DNA of 64,000 bases from Runella limosa DSM 17973 (GCF_000482465.1 NZ_KI519420.1:235991-299990); one strand, 5' to 3'; positions 26,914-36,466 are shown, counted from the first letter of the stretch. The notes: generated by a model not told the origin, from the sequence alone. Translations and numbers: made by a program.

Positions 26914-29208
26914 ATGAAGCATTTTTTCTTATTACTAGCGTTGTTGCTAGTCTCAACCATTATTTTCGCCCAAACAGGAAGTATTCGAGGAACGGTAACT
27001 GTCAAAGGTAAACCCCTAGAATTTGGAACGGCAGCCTTGAAAAATACTCAATACGGTACTACTACCGACGAAAAAGGGGTATTTGAAATCAAAAACGTCA
27101 AGTACGGTTCGTATCAGTTGGTGATTTCAGCGATAGGTTACCGTACCATTACCAAAGCAGTAACCATTTCAGAAGCTAAGTTTTTCCAAGAACTGACCTT
27201 GCAAACAGACGAACTAGAAAATTCCCTTACCGAAGTGGTGGTAACAGGAACGATGAAAGAAGTCTCGAAATTAGACAGTCCCGTTCCAGTCGAAATTTAT
27301 ACGCCCGTATTTTTTAAGCGAAATCCTGTCCCCAATTTGTTTGAATCCCTGCAAAATATCAACGGGATTCGTCCGCAGCTAAATTGTAATGTTTGTAATA
27401 CAGGCGACATCCACATCAACGGCTTGGAAGGCCCTTACACCATGATTATGATTGACGGAATGCCTATTGTATCGGGACTTTCGACGGTGTATGGCTTGAG
27501 CGGGATTCCAAGTGCCTTAATCGAACGCGTAGAAGTAGTAAAAGGCCCTGCCTCCACCTTGTATGGGTCGGAAGCAGTGGGAGGTTTGATCAATGTCATT
27601 ACCAAAAAACCGTCGTCAGCTCCCTTGGTATCTGCCGATGTAATGGGGACGTCGTGGGCTGAGTTCAATACCGACTTGGGGTTGAAATATAAACTAGGCG
27701 AAAAAATCCAGTCGTTGTTTGGGCTCAACTATTTTAACTTTCAACGCCCTACCGATAAAAACGGCGACGGTTTTACCGATATTACCCTACAAAACCGAAT
27801 TTCCCTTTTCAACAAGTTTAGCATCGACCGCAAAGACAACCGTGTTTTTACGCTCGGCGGACGGTATGTGTATGAAGACCGTTGGGGAGGACAAACCCAG
27901 TGGACGCCCAAATACCGTGGTAGCAACGAAATTTATGCCGAAAGTATCAATACCAAACGTTGGGAGGTAATTGGGGCGTATCAATTGCCTTTGAAAGAAA
28001 AGATAACCTTTCAGTTTTCGGCCAATGGACACTTGCAAGACTCGTACTACGGAACAACCCCGTACCAAGCACAGCAATACATTGGTTTTGGACAGTTTAC
28101 GTGGGATAAAAAACTCAAAGAGCGCCACGATTTGTTGGTTGGAACGGCTTTGCGCTACACCTTTTACGACGATAATACCCCTGCTACCTATGCCGATAGT
28201 GAAAATGCACCCTCGAAAGTATTGCTACCAGGGTTGTTTGTTCAAGATGAAATCACGCTTACGGCCAATCATAAGTTGTTGTTAGGAGCACGTTATGATT
28301 ATAACTCTATCCACGGAAGCATCTTTACACCTCGTTTTAATTACAAATGGACTTCCACCGATAAGAAAAATGTACTTCGTGCAAGTGTCGGTAACGGCTA
28401 TCGGGTGGCCAATGTATTCACCGAAGACCACGCTGCTTTGACGGGAGCTCGTAAAGTAGAGTTTACCGAAGAATTGAAACCTGAACGCTCTTGGAACGGG
28501 AACGTGAATTACGTACGGAAGTTTTTCTTAGGCAACGGTGGATACGTAGGGTTAGACGCGACGGCGTTTTATACGTTTTTCAACAACCGAATTATCCCTG
28601 ATTATTTAACTGACCCCAACAAAATCATTTACAGTAACCTGAGCGGAAACGCCGTTTCGCGTGGATTATCATTGAATATTGATCTTTCACTTGCCAATGG
28701 CCTCAAAATTATGACTGGTGGGACACTCATGGATGTATTCCAACGAGAAGACAACGGTAGTGGGACATTGGTGAAACAAACCCAACTTTTGACCGAAAAA
28801 TTTACGGGCGTATGGTCTGTCTCATATACCTTCCCGCAAATTGGTCTTTCGGTTGATTACACAGGAAACTTGTACGGCCCGATGAAATTGCCTGTGTTGG
28901 GGCCACTTGACCCGCGTCCAGAATATTCGCCTTGGTGGAGTCTCCAAAATATTCAATTGGGTAAGAAGTTTAACAACGGGTTGGAAATTTATGGAGGAGT
29001 AAAAAATCTCCTCAATTTTACCCCAACGCCTGATGCCATTGCGCGGGCGTTTGATCCGTTTGATAAACAAGTAACGTTTGATGCAACGGGGCAAGTAGTG
29101 CCGACTCCCAATAACCCGTACGCGCTTACGTTTGACCCGTCGTATGTCTATGCGCCCAACCAAGGGATTCGCTTTTTTGCAGGCGTTAGATACAATTTAT
29201 TCAAATGA
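26914..29208 (+). CDS. TonB-dependent outer membrane receptor (CirA-like)
   Basis: About 764 residues. Signal peptide (MKHFFLLLALLLVSTIIFAQ), a CarboxypepD-regulatory-like domain (about 22-105), a plug with LTEVVVTGTMKEVSKLDSPV as TonB-facing stretch, then a beta-barrel ending in Phe-Lys. The plug contains LNCNVCNTGDIHINGLEGP, with two Cys three apart. The rest (TMIMIDGMPIV, VKGPASTLYGSEAVGG) is standard plug sequence. The ligand is not deducible; siderophores and metal chelates are typical. Its stop overlaps the thioredoxin start (ATGA). ATG 26914 is chosen because the signal peptide begins there. Confidence 0.9.
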   Translation: MKHFFLLLALLLVSTIIFAQTGSIRGTVTVKGKPLEFGTAALKNTQYGTTTDEKGVFEIKNVKYGSYQLVISAIGYRTITKAVTISEAKFFQELTLQTDELENSLTEVVVTGTMKEVSKLDSPVPVEIYTPVFFKRNPVPNLFESLQNINGIRPQLNCNVCNTGDIHINGLEGPYTMIMIDGMPIVSGLSTVYGLSGIPSALIERVEVVKGPASTLYGSEAVGGLINVITKKPSSAPLVSADVMGTSWAEFNTDLGLKYKLGEKIQSLFGLNYFNFQRPTDKNGDGFTDITLQNRISLFNKFSIDRKDNRVFTLGGRYVYEDRWGGQTQWTPKYRGSNEIYAESINTKRWEVIGAYQLPLKEKITFQFSANGHLQDSYYGTTPYQAQQYIGFGQFTWDKKLKERHDLLVGTALRYTFYDDNTPATYADSENAPSKVLLPGLFVQDEITLTANHKLLLGARYDYNSIHGSIFTPRFNYKWTSTDKKNVLRASVGNGYRVANVFTEDHAALTGARKVEFTEELKPERSWNGNVNYVRKFFLGNGGYVGLDATAFYTFFNNRIIPDYLTDPNKIIYSNLSGNAVSRGLSLNIDLSLANGLKIMTGGTLMDVFQREDNGSGTLVKQTQLLTEKFTGVWSVSYTFPQIGLSVDYTGNLYGPMKLPVLGPLDPRPEYSPWWSLQNIQLGKKFNNGLEIYGGVKNLLNFTPTPDAIARAFDPFDKQVTFDATGQVVPTPNNPYALTFDPSYVYAPNQGIRFFAGVRYNLFK

Positions 29209-29705
29209 AAAAGCGCATTACGATTGCATTGATGGGTTTGTTTGGGCTTTTGGGGGTAGAAATCCAAGCCCAAACAAACCTTTGGACATCGTTTGAAGAC
29301 TTAACGGACAGCCTCCGCAAAGAACGCCGACCCGTGTTGGTGTTTATTCATACCGATTGGTGTACGTATTGTAAAATGATGGAGTTACGCACGTTTTCAG
29401 ATGCTACTGTTGCAAGTAAACTCCAAGAAAAATTTTATTGTGTTCGGCTGAATGCCGAGGAAACTCAGTCGATTACGTTTCTACAACGTACGTACAAATT
29501 TAAACCGACTGGAGTCAAAACGGGAGTACACGAGTTGGCACAAGTACTAGGTACTGAAAAGGGGAAATTGAGCTATCCAACGACTGTTTTTTTTGACCAA
29601 AATCTTCAGTTGCAAGCGCGAATGGTAGGAGCGCTGGAGGCAAAGCGACTTGATAAAGCGCTTGACCTTCTTACGGAGAATGCAATGGAGATTGGGAACA
29701 AATGA
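29205..29705 (+). CDS. Exported thioredoxin-like protein
   Basis: 166 residues. Signal peptide (to about residue 23), thioredoxin fold with active site WCTYC (Cys53, Cys56) and the cis-proline loop LSYPTTVFF. Coupled to the TonB receptor by an ATGA overlap, so a periplasmic reductase acting on receptor cysteines, a metal ligand or the imported substrate is reasonable. Resembles the DsbD-gamma/thiol-disulfide oxidoreductase subgroup. Confidence 0.85.
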   Translation: MKKRITIALMGLFGLLGVEIQAQTNLWTSFEDLTDSLRKERRPVLVFIHTDWCTYCKMMELRTFSDATVASKLQEKFYCVRLNAEETQSITFLQRTYKFKPTGVKTGVHELAQVLGTEKGKLSYPTTVFFDQNLQLQARMVGALEAKRLDKALDLLTENAMEIGNK

Positions 29706-29787
29706 AAAGCGAAAAGTTTCAGTACGGCACAGTAAAGTTGTATCACAAAGATTCTTTAGGTTTGTGACCCCCTAAATAATACATCTT

Positions 29788-30807
29788 GTGAAAACCCTCA
29801 TTTTAAATTCCCCAGGTCAATTTCAACAGTCTGACACAGACGTTGATTCCCAACTTCAAGACAGCGAAGTTCTTTTAAAAATTCATCGCATTGGCATTTG
29901 TGGAACCGACTACCATGCTTTCCGTGGGAAGCAACCGTTTTTTTCGTACCCTCGTATCCTTGGCCACGAGCTCGGAGCGGAGGTAGTGGCGATAGGTACA
30001 GGTGTTGACAACGTGACGGTAGGCGATAAAGTATCGGTAGAGCCATACATCAATTGCGGCAAATGCCAAGCTTGCCGCAATGGTAAAACCAACTGCTGTG
30101 AAAAACTTCAGGTATTGGGGGTACACTCCGACGGAGGAATGCGTGAATACCTGAAAGTCCCCGCCAATAAAGTATATGCGTCAAAAAGCCTAAGTTATGA
30201 GCAACTAGCGTTGGTTGAAACGTTGGGTATTGGCTCGCACGCGGTCAATCGAGCACAAGTACAGGCGAATGATTTGGTGTTGGTAATTGGAGCGGGGCCA
30301 ATTGGTCTGTCCGTGATTCAATTTGCCAAACTCAAAGGTGCCAAAGTAGCCGTGATGGATATGAACGAAGGGCGTTTGGCTTTTTGCAAACAACAACTCA
30401 AGGTGGACGAAACCATACTATTGAAAGATACTGACCCAGTTGAGGCTATTCGTGGCGTGTTGGATGGCGATTTGCCAACTGCAGTTTTTGACGCCACAGG
30501 AAATCCAGCGTCGATGATGCAAGCCTTCAAATACGTAGCTCACGGCGGTCGATTGACTTTCGTGGGACTTTTTCAGGGTGAAGTGACTTTCAATGACCCT
30601 GAGTTTCACCGAAAAGAAGTTACCCTCTTAGCCAGCCGCAATGCGCTTCCTGAGGACTTTCACAGTATCATTGCCGCCATGGAAGATGGCACTCTCGATA
30701 CGCACCCATGGGTTTCTCATCGCGTGTCGTTTGATTCCCTCATCGACTCATTTGAGACCCTTCTTCTGCCTGAAAGCCGAGTCATCAAAGCAGTAATTGA
30801 ATTGTAA
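29788..30807 (+). CDS. Zinc-dependent medium-chain alcohol/sugar dehydrogenase
   Basis: 339 residues, GTG start. Catalytic zinc Cys in GICGTDYHAF, GHELGAEVV, the structural zinc cluster CGKCQACRNGKTNCC (about 92-106), and the Rossmann loop VLVIGAGPIGLS (about 167-178). The ending FHRKEVTLLASRNALPEDF matches the L-galactonate/sorbitol/threonine-dehydrogenase branch. It probably oxidises a sugar-derived secondary alcohol with NAD(P)+. Stand-alone gene; the substrate is a guess. Confidence 0.86.
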   Translation: MKTLILNSPGQFQQSDTDVDSQLQDSEVLLKIHRIGICGTDYHAFRGKQPFFSYPRILGHELGAEVVAIGTGVDNVTVGDKVSVEPYINCGKCQACRNGKTNCCEKLQVLGVHSDGGMREYLKVPANKVYASKSLSYEQLALVETLGIGSHAVNRAQVQANDLVLVIGAGPIGLSVIQFAKLKGAKVAVMDMNEGRLAFCKQQLKVDETILLKDTDPVEAIRGVLDGDLPTAVFDATGNPASMMQAFKYVAHGGRLTFVGLFQGEVTFNDPEFHRKEVTLLASRNALPEDFHSIIAAMEDGTLDTHPWVSHRVSFDSLIDSFETLLLPESRVIKAVIEL

Positions 30808-30812
30808 GTGAA

Positions 30813-30856
30813 GCTGGTTGTGAGCAATCCGTGAGTGCGGTTGCTCACAACCGCAC
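30813..30856. repeat. Two conserved-loop hairpins between convergent genes
   Basis: First hairpin GGTTG-TGAG-CAATCC (one bulged T); second hairpin 30835-30856 with arms GTGCGGTTG / CAACCGCAC and loop CTCA. They fill most of the 52-base space between the dehydrogenase and the ygiD-like gene. Confidence 0.72.
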
Positions 30857-30859
30857 CCC

Positions 30860-31732
30860 CTATCCAACCTTCACCGAAGTCATTGAAATAGAGCCTAAAA
30901 CAGTTTTGTCGTTGAAGAAGCTGGTAGGCTCTTTTTCTTCTTTTAAGCCCAAAATATATAACAAGGGTAAGTAGTGATCAGGGGATGGAACCGACAACAA
31001 AGCGGCTTTACCCAATTTCTCGTAATTAATCAGCGGAGCATGGTCATTTTCGACGATTAACTTTTTGAATTTGGTATTCATTTCAATCGCCCAATCGTAA
31101 CCACGTTCGGTGTATTGCCAGTTGAGAATCCCAAGGTTATGAACCATGTTTCCACTTCCAATAATTAGCACCCCTTTTTTGCGCAAAGCCGCTAATTCTT
31201 TCGCCAGTTCATAATGATAACGCGGTGGTTGGGTATAGTCAATACTCAGCTGCAATACTGGAATGTTGGCTTTAGGGTACATGTGACGCACTACGGTCCA
31301 CGTTCCGTGGTCGAGTCCCCATTCATGGTCAAGTCCGACTTGGGCTTTTTTGACGAAAGAGGCTGCTTCCTTGGCCAAAGTAGGACTTCCTGGGGCAGGG
31401 TACTGAACCTCAAAAAGTGCGCGTGGAAAGCCCCCAAAATCGTGAATGGTACGCGGGGCGTTCATGGCCGTTATTTTGGTGCCGCGCGTGTACCAGTGCG
31501 CCGATACGACCAAAACGGCCGTTGGGACGGGTATTTCTTTTCCTAAACGTTTCCAGCCGTCGCTAAATTCATTTTCTTCAATACCATTCATTGGCGAACC
31601 GTGACCAACGAAGAGCATCGGCATAAGCGCGTCTTTGGTGGCCAACTGTTCGTTCCATTTATACAAATCTTTTAATGAGTCCATGGTTATTGCTCCTCCA
31701 ATAATGCTTTTGATAAATTCGTTTCTCTTCAT
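30860..31732 (-). CDS. ygiD: 4,5-DOPA dioxygenase extradiol-like (YgiD family)
   Basis: 290 residues. LigB-type fold with metal-binding His in VGHGSPMNG and SAHWYTRG, plus HDFGGFP, LDHEWGLDHGTW, IGSGNMVHNLG and a C-terminal PSPDHYLPLL. Non-heme iron or zinc ring-opening dioxygenase; DOPA is the tested substrate for the E. coli relative, other catechols are possible. The N-terminal MKRNEFIKSIIGGAIT stretch resembles a Tat/anchor-like leader. Convergent with the dehydrogenase. Confidence 0.88.
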   Translation of the reverse strand: MKRNEFIKSIIGGAITMDSLKDLYKWNEQLATKDALMPMLFVGHGSPMNGIEENEFSDGWKRLGKEIPVPTAVLVVSAHWYTRGTKITAMNAPRTIHDFGGFPRALFEVQYPAPGSPTLAKEAASFVKKAQVGLDHEWGLDHGTWTVVRHMYPKANIPVLQLSIDYTQPPRYHYELAKELAALRKKGVLIIGSGNMVHNLGILNWQYTERGYDWAIEMNTKFKKLIVENDHAPLINYEKLGKAALLSVPSPDHYLPLLYILGLKEEKEPTSFFNDKTVLGSISMTSVKVG

Positions 31733-31935
31733 GAGTTTATTTCATAAAATGCTGCTAAACAAGATGTTTGTTGTCGTAGAGCGTAGTATGATGTAAATAT
31801 ATGTATATACATACAATTTTTTCAAAAAGTTCTGCTTTAATTTTTCTAGGGTATTAAATTATCTTAATTGTCAGGCCGACAATTAAATAGTTATATTCGC
31901 AAACATATTTCACTATTCTAATATCTAATTAACCT

Positions 31936-33642
31936 ATGCCAAGTTTTAATATAAAAGTAAACAAAACCCATACCTACGATGCCATTGTGATTGGGTCAGG
32001 AATTAGTGGCGGATGGGCTGCTAAAGAACTGTGTGAGAAAGGGTTGCAGACGCTTGTCTTGGAAAGAGGACGGATGGTACGTCACGTGGAAGACTACCCT
32101 ACGATGAATAAAGACCACTGGGATTTTGAACACCGTGGTAAGCTGACCGATGAAGATAAAAAGAAATACCATATTCAGGTTCGGAGTGGCTTTATTGATG
32201 AATCTAACAAGCATTTTTATAACAACGACCTCGATAGCCCTTACACCGAAGTAAAACGCTTTGACTGGATTCGTGGAAATCAGGTAGGAGGGCGTTCGTT
32301 GCTTTGGGGGAAGCAGTGCTACCGTTGGAGCGACCTTGATTTTGAGGCCAATGTAAAACAAAGCATTGGTGTAGATTGGCCTCTTCGCTATAAAGACCTT
32401 GAAAGTTGGTACACCTACGTTGAAAAATACGTGGGCATTAGCGGAGAAAAATTAGGGCTATCACACTTACCCGACGGGCATTTTTTGCCTCCCATGGAGC
32501 TAAATTGCCTCGAAAAACACGTCAAAGGAAGCATTGAAAAAACGTACAAAGGCCGCCATTTGACGATTGGACGCGTAGCGCACTTGACCGAGCCTATCAA
32601 CGGGCGTGGCCAATGCCAAAACCGTAACCGTTGCTCAAGAGGGTGTCCTTTTGGAGCGTATTTTAGTAGCAATGCCGTGACACTCCCTGCCGCCGATGCT
32701 ACAGGCAAGTTAACCTTGCGTCCCAATTCGCAAGTTGCTTCTATTATTTATGATGAGAAATTGGGAAAAGCGAAAGGCGTAAAAGTGATTGACTCCGAAA
32801 CCAAAGAAGAAATAGAGTTTTACGCGCGCATTATTTTCCTAAATGCTTCTACCCTTGGAACTACGCAAATTTTGCTAAACTCTACGTCAAGTCGCTTCCC
32901 CAACGGCCTCGGAAATGACAGTGGCGAATTGGGACATAACCTAATGGACCACCACTATCGAGTGGGGGCAATGGGTAGTTATGATGGGTTTGAAGACCAA
33001 TACTACAAAGGCCGCCGCCCCAATGGGATTTTTATTCCACGCTACCGCAACCTCGACGAAGCTTCCAAAATGAAAGATTTTATTCGAGGCTATGATTACC
33101 AAGGCGCGGGAGGCCGTGGTAATTGGGGCGGTGGAATCAGCGGCGGCGGGGTAGGTGCCGAGTTTAAAGATGGCTTGTTTGCGCCAAGTAGTTGGGGGAT
33201 GTCGTTGGTAGGTTTTGGAGAATGTTTACCCTACCACGAAAACAAAGTAACCCTCAACCATGACGCAAAAGACAAATGGGGCTTGCCAACGTTGAGCATC
33301 GACGCTGAGTTTAAGGCAAACGAAATGGCGATGCGTAAGCAGATGAAAGAAGATGCCGTAGAAATGCTTGAAAATGCAGGTTTGAAAAATGTAACCCCGT
33401 TTGACTATTCGGGTGGAATTGGCGTAGGCGTTCACGAAATGGGGACGGCGCGGATGGGCCGCGACCCAAAAACGTCGGTGGTCAATGCGAATAGCCAACT
33501 TCATGCGGTTCCAAATGTTTTTGTGACCGATGGTGCTTGCATGACTTCTTCGAGCTGTGTCAACCCATCAATTACGTACATGGCGCTTACGGCGCGTGCC
33601 GCCGATTTTGCCGTCAAAGAATTAAATCGTAAAAATCTCTAA
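31936..33642 (+). CDS. GMC-family FAD-dependent oxidoreductase (gluconate/sugar dehydrogenase catalytic subunit)
   Basis: 568 residues. FAD-binding GxGxxG in IVIGSGISGGWAAKEL (about 15-30), then a Cys motif GQCQNRNRCSRGCPFGA (about 230-246) of the type that holds a small Fe-S cluster in fructose/glucose dehydrogenases, and a C-terminal GMC_oxred_C with HEMGTARMG and the CVNPSITYMALTAR ending. Followed 11 bases later by the small subunit, which supports a membrane/periplasmic sugar dehydrogenase complex. No signal peptide is seen; export probably rides on the Tat leader of the partner. Electron acceptor not visible here. Confidence 0.9.
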   Translation: MPSFNIKVNKTHTYDAIVIGSGISGGWAAKELCEKGLQTLVLERGRMVRHVEDYPTMNKDHWDFEHRGKLTDEDKKKYHIQVRSGFIDESNKHFYNNDLDSPYTEVKRFDWIRGNQVGGRSLLWGKQCYRWSDLDFEANVKQSIGVDWPLRYKDLESWYTYVEKYVGISGEKLGLSHLPDGHFLPPMELNCLEKHVKGSIEKTYKGRHLTIGRVAHLTEPINGRGQCQNRNRCSRGCPFGAYFSSNAVTLPAADATGKLTLRPNSQVASIIYDEKLGKAKGVKVIDSETKEEIEFYARIIFLNASTLGTTQILLNSTSSRFPNGLGNDSGELGHNLMDHHYRVGAMGSYDGFEDQYYKGRRPNGIFIPRYRNLDEASKMKDFIRGYDYQGAGGRGNWGGGISGGGVGAEFKDGLFAPSSWGMSLVGFGECLPYHENKVTLNHDAKDKWGLPTLSIDAEFKANEMAMRKQMKEDAVEMLENAGLKNVTPFDYSGGIGVGVHEMGTARMGRDPKTSVVNANSQLHAVPNVFVTDGACMTSSSCVNPSITYMALTARAADFAVKELNRKNL

Positions 33643-33653
33643 CTCCCAATCGC

Positions 33654-34247
33654 ATGAACCGCAGAGATATTATAAAATCATCAGCCCTGTTTTTGGGCTA
33701 TGCTGTTTCCACGGCTACGTTGAGTGAGGTGTTTATGGCCTGCTCCCAAGAGGCAAAACTAGACTGGAAACCCACTTTTTTGACCAATAATCAAGCGGCA
33801 AGTATTGCCGAAATTGCAGAAACAATTCTCCCGAAAACCAAAACGCTAGGAGCCAAAGAGCTAGGGGTTCCGCAGTTTATTGACAAAATGTTGAAAGATT
33901 TGCTTTCGGAAGAAGAACAAAAGGATTTTGTGGGTGGTTTAGAAAAATTGGAAGAAGATTGTGAAAAAGCCTACGGGAAGTCGTTTGTGGAATGTACGCC
34001 TGAACAACGAAAAGAGTTTTTGACCAAACTAGATGCGGAAGCGGAGAAGTTACCGTCATCGGTATGGGGTATTCGTTTGGCACCACCTTCGCCCACGCCG
34101 TTTTTTAGAAGAGTGAAAGAATTAACCCTTCTTGGGTATTTTACCTCTCAAAAAATCGGGAAAGAAGTGCTTGGCTATGATCCAATTCCAGGGAAATATA
34201 TCGCGTGTATGCCGCTTACCCCTGGCATGAATGCGTGGAATGAATGA
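33654..34247 (+). CDS. Gluconate 2-dehydrogenase subunit 3 family protein
   Basis: 197 residues. Tat-like leader with MNRRDIIKSSALFLG and a lipobox-like FMACSQ (Cys near 31). The rest fits the gluconate_2-dh3 family (IAEIAETILPKTKTLGAKE, VPQFIDKML). It lies 11 bases after the GMC oxidoreductase and is its usual partner, needed for export or stability. Substrate of the complex unknown. Confidence 0.88.
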   Translation: MNRRDIIKSSALFLGYAVSTATLSEVFMACSQEAKLDWKPTFLTNNQAASIAEIAETILPKTKTLGAKELGVPQFIDKMLKDLLSEEEQKDFVGGLEKLEEDCEKAYGKSFVECTPEQRKEFLTKLDAEAEKLPSSVWGIRLAPPSPTPFFRRVKELTLLGYFTSQKIGKEVLGYDPIPGKYIACMPLTPGMNAWNE

Positions 34248-34248
34248 G

Positions 34249-34304
34249 GTCAGACGACAGTCAGACCGTAGCTATTTGGTAGTGCAGTCTGACTATCGTC
34301 TGAC
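34249..34304. repeat. 18-bp inverted repeat built from repeated GTCAGAC words
   Basis: Arms 34249-34266 and 34287-34304 with one mismatch and a 20-base spacer. Each arm is itself a direct repeat of GTCAGAC or GTCTGAC. It starts two bases after the subunit-3 stop and occupies the gap before the aldo/keto reductase. Confidence 0.75.
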
Positions 34305-34332
34305 TGCGAGTAACCCAAAAACAAAATTGACA

Positions 34333-35319
34333 ATGAATTACAGAAAATTAGGAAAAACTGGATTTGAGATTTCGGAAATCAGCTTAGGAACGTGGCAGGT
34401 AGGCGGAAAATGGGGGGATGATTTTAGCCACGAAAATGCGGAGAAAATTCTCCATGCGGCCGTCGATTCGGGCATCAATTTTATTGATACGGCCGATGTA
34501 TATGGTGCGGGTGAAAGTGAAAAAGCCGTGGGTAAATTTGTAAAAAGCCGCTCCGAACGTATTTATGTTGCCACCAAATGCGGCCGCCAACTGAGCCCGC
34601 ACGTAAGTGAAGCCTACCAGCCTGCGGTATTGCGCAAGTTTGTGGAAGATAGTCTCCAAAATATGGGGTTAGAAACACTAGATTTGATTCAACTCCATTG
34701 TCCGCCCACGGAGGTGTATTATCGTCCCGAAATTTTTGAGTTGTTTGACCGTCTCAAAGAAGAAGGAAAAATCTTGAACTTGGGGATCAGCGTTGAAAAA
34801 GTAGAAGAGGCACTCAAAGGCATTGAGTACGACAACGTGACTACGGTTCAAATTATCTTCAATATGTTTCGCCAGCGTCCGTCGGAATTGTTTTTTGAGC
34901 AAGCCCAAAAGAAAAACATCGGGGTCATTGTGCGTGTGCCTTTGGCCAGTGGGTTATTGACGGGTAAATTTTCGAAGTTGTCGAGCTTCACGGCAGGAGA
35001 CCACCGCTTTTTTAACCGCAACGGAGAACACTTTGACAAAGGGGAAACGTTTTCGGGTATTGATTATGAAACAGGATTAGCTGCGGTAGAAGAACTCAAA
35101 GCGGTATTCCCTTCGCACGAAAACCTTGCTCCTGTGGCTTTGCGCTGGATTTTGGGGTATTCGGCAGTGAGCACTATTATCCCAGGAGCTTCTAATCCTA
35201 CGCAAGCAACTGCCAATTTGGAAGCGCTCACGATTCCTGATTTGACCCAAGCACAATTGCAATCAGTGAATGAAATTTACGCTAAATACATAAAACCACA
35301 GGTGCATCATTTGTGGTAA
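34333..35319 (+). CDS. Aldo/keto reductase
   Basis: About 328 residues from ATG 34333 (MNYRKLGKTGFEISEISLG). Catalytic tetrad visible: Asp in FIDTADVYG, Tyr in the same stretch, Lys in VATKCGR and His in IQLHCPP. The C-terminal RWILGYSAVSTIIPGASNP loop binds NADPH. Reduces aldehydes or sugars. It is downstream of the sugar dehydrogenase pair with an inverted repeat between them, so co-transcription is plausible. The longer reading from 34231 crosses the repeat and is not credible. Confidence 0.9.
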   Translation: MNYRKLGKTGFEISEISLGTWQVGGKWGDDFSHENAEKILHAAVDSGINFIDTADVYGAGESEKAVGKFVKSRSERIYVATKCGRQLSPHVSEAYQPAVLRKFVEDSLQNMGLETLDLIQLHCPPTEVYYRPEIFELFDRLKEEGKILNLGISVEKVEEALKGIEYDNVTTVQIIFNMFRQRPSELFFEQAQKKNIGVIVRVPLASGLLTGKFSKLSSFTAGDHRFFNRNGEHFDKGETFSGIDYETGLAAVEELKAVFPSHENLAPVALRWILGYSAVSTIIPGASNPTQATANLEALTIPDLTQAQLQSVNEIYAKYIKPQVHHLW

Positions 35320-35342
35320 AAGCCAAATTTCGTTTGATATCC

Positions 35343-35374
35343 TCCCCACTTACCAACTAAGTGGGGATTTTTTT
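35343..35374 (+). terminator. Rho-independent terminator after the aldo/keto reductase
   Basis: Arms 35343-35351 and 35359-35367 (TCCCCACTT / AAGTGGGGA), 7-base loop, followed by seven T. Confidence 0.9.
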
Positions 35375-35559
35375 GCTCAAAAATTCCCCAAATTCCCCAT
35401 ATCTCCCTAGTGAAGTTCTAAAACTACCGTGGCATAAGTATTTTACAACTAAGGTCAGATTAACAGCAATGACAATAACACGGAGTTGAGCAATGAGGCT
35501 CTTTTGAGCATTGAAAACTCAAAAGCTCCTTTTTCACTAACCAAGTTTTTTTGTCAGCC

Positions 35560-36258
35560 ATGAATACAACAAAAAAAACGGTTAAAAGTCTCTTGTTTGT
35601 ATCGGTGAGTTTTTCATTGATCATAGGGCTTTCCGACTGTACGTCCACATCCTTTCTATCAAGAACTAAGGGAAAAACGGTTTCACCTGCCAAACATGGG
35701 CAAAGTAAATCGAAAGATCCTGCCAATTACGCGATAAGCGCTTCAGTAGTGGGTGGTTTGCCGGGTACTCGTATTGAACAATACATGGAACAGCAAACCA
35801 TCCAGCTACGCCAACAGCTAGGAAGTATCGCCCAAATTGAACGCTTGGGAGAAGGCATTAAAATCACGTTTCAATCCGCTATTTTATATCCTGAAGGCTC
35901 GTATGTGTTATGGAACGACCCACAACCGTTTGTAAAAAAACTTGCGCAGGTATTACAAGATTTCAAAGACACTGAAATATTGGTAGCAGGACACACTGAT
36001 TCTCAAGGAAGTTTGAAAGTAAACCAAGCGCTTTCTGAGAAACGGGCGGAAGCTTTAGCCGATTTTTTGCAAGCACATGGAGTTCCCCAATTGCGAATCG
36101 TAACAGAGGGCTTTGGAGAAACGACGCCTAAAGTGTCAAACAAAACGCTGGATGGGCGTCGCCAAAATCAGCGAGTTGAAGTAGTTGTTGTGGCTAACCA
36201 ACGATTGAAAGAGGAGGTTCGGAAAGCCGTAGAATCAGGTAGTGTCGTTCAGAACTAA
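35560..36258 (+). CDS. OmpA-family lipoprotein
   Basis: About 232 residues. Signal peptide with lipobox-like LSDC (Cys near residue 27). C-terminal OmpA domain: YPEGSYVLWNDPQPF, then ILVAGHTDSQGS and NQALSEKRAEALADFL holding the Asp and Arg that bind meso-diaminopimelate in peptidoglycan. It links outer membrane and cell wall or supports a secretion complex. ATG 35560 fits better than TTG 35551. Confidence 0.88.
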   Translation: MNTTKKTVKSLLFVSVSFSLIIGLSDCTSTSFLSRTKGKTVSPAKHGQSKSKDPANYAISASVVGGLPGTRIEQYMEQQTIQLRQQLGSIAQIERLGEGIKITFQSAILYPEGSYVLWNDPQPFVKKLAQVLQDFKDTEILVAGHTDSQGSLKVNQALSEKRAEALADFLQAHGVPQLRIVTEGFGETTPKVSNKTLDGRRQNQRVEVVVVANQRLKEEVRKAVESGSVVQN

Positions 36259-36431
36259 TGAGCTGAATGTACTCAAAGTTTTTAATGGCTATAGCCAAAA
36301 ATCAGAAAATAGCCTGAACCAAACTATTATTTGGTTCACAAATGACAAAGCGTCTCCGACGCAAAGAGTAAATAGTCAAGGAAAAAAGAGTAATTGTTTT
36401 TTCATAAGGTAAAGGGTTTAGGAATAGACGG

Positions 36432-36464
36432 AGAGCCAGAGAAGATATCTTCTCTGGCTCTTTT
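36432..36464 (+). terminator. Perfect palindromic terminator after the OmpA gene
   Basis: A 30-bp perfect palindrome (36432-36461) followed by TTTT. It lies between the OmpA gene and the converging isomerase-like gene; the approach to it (36259-36431) has no visible gene. Confidence 0.8.
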
Positions 36465-36466
36465 GT

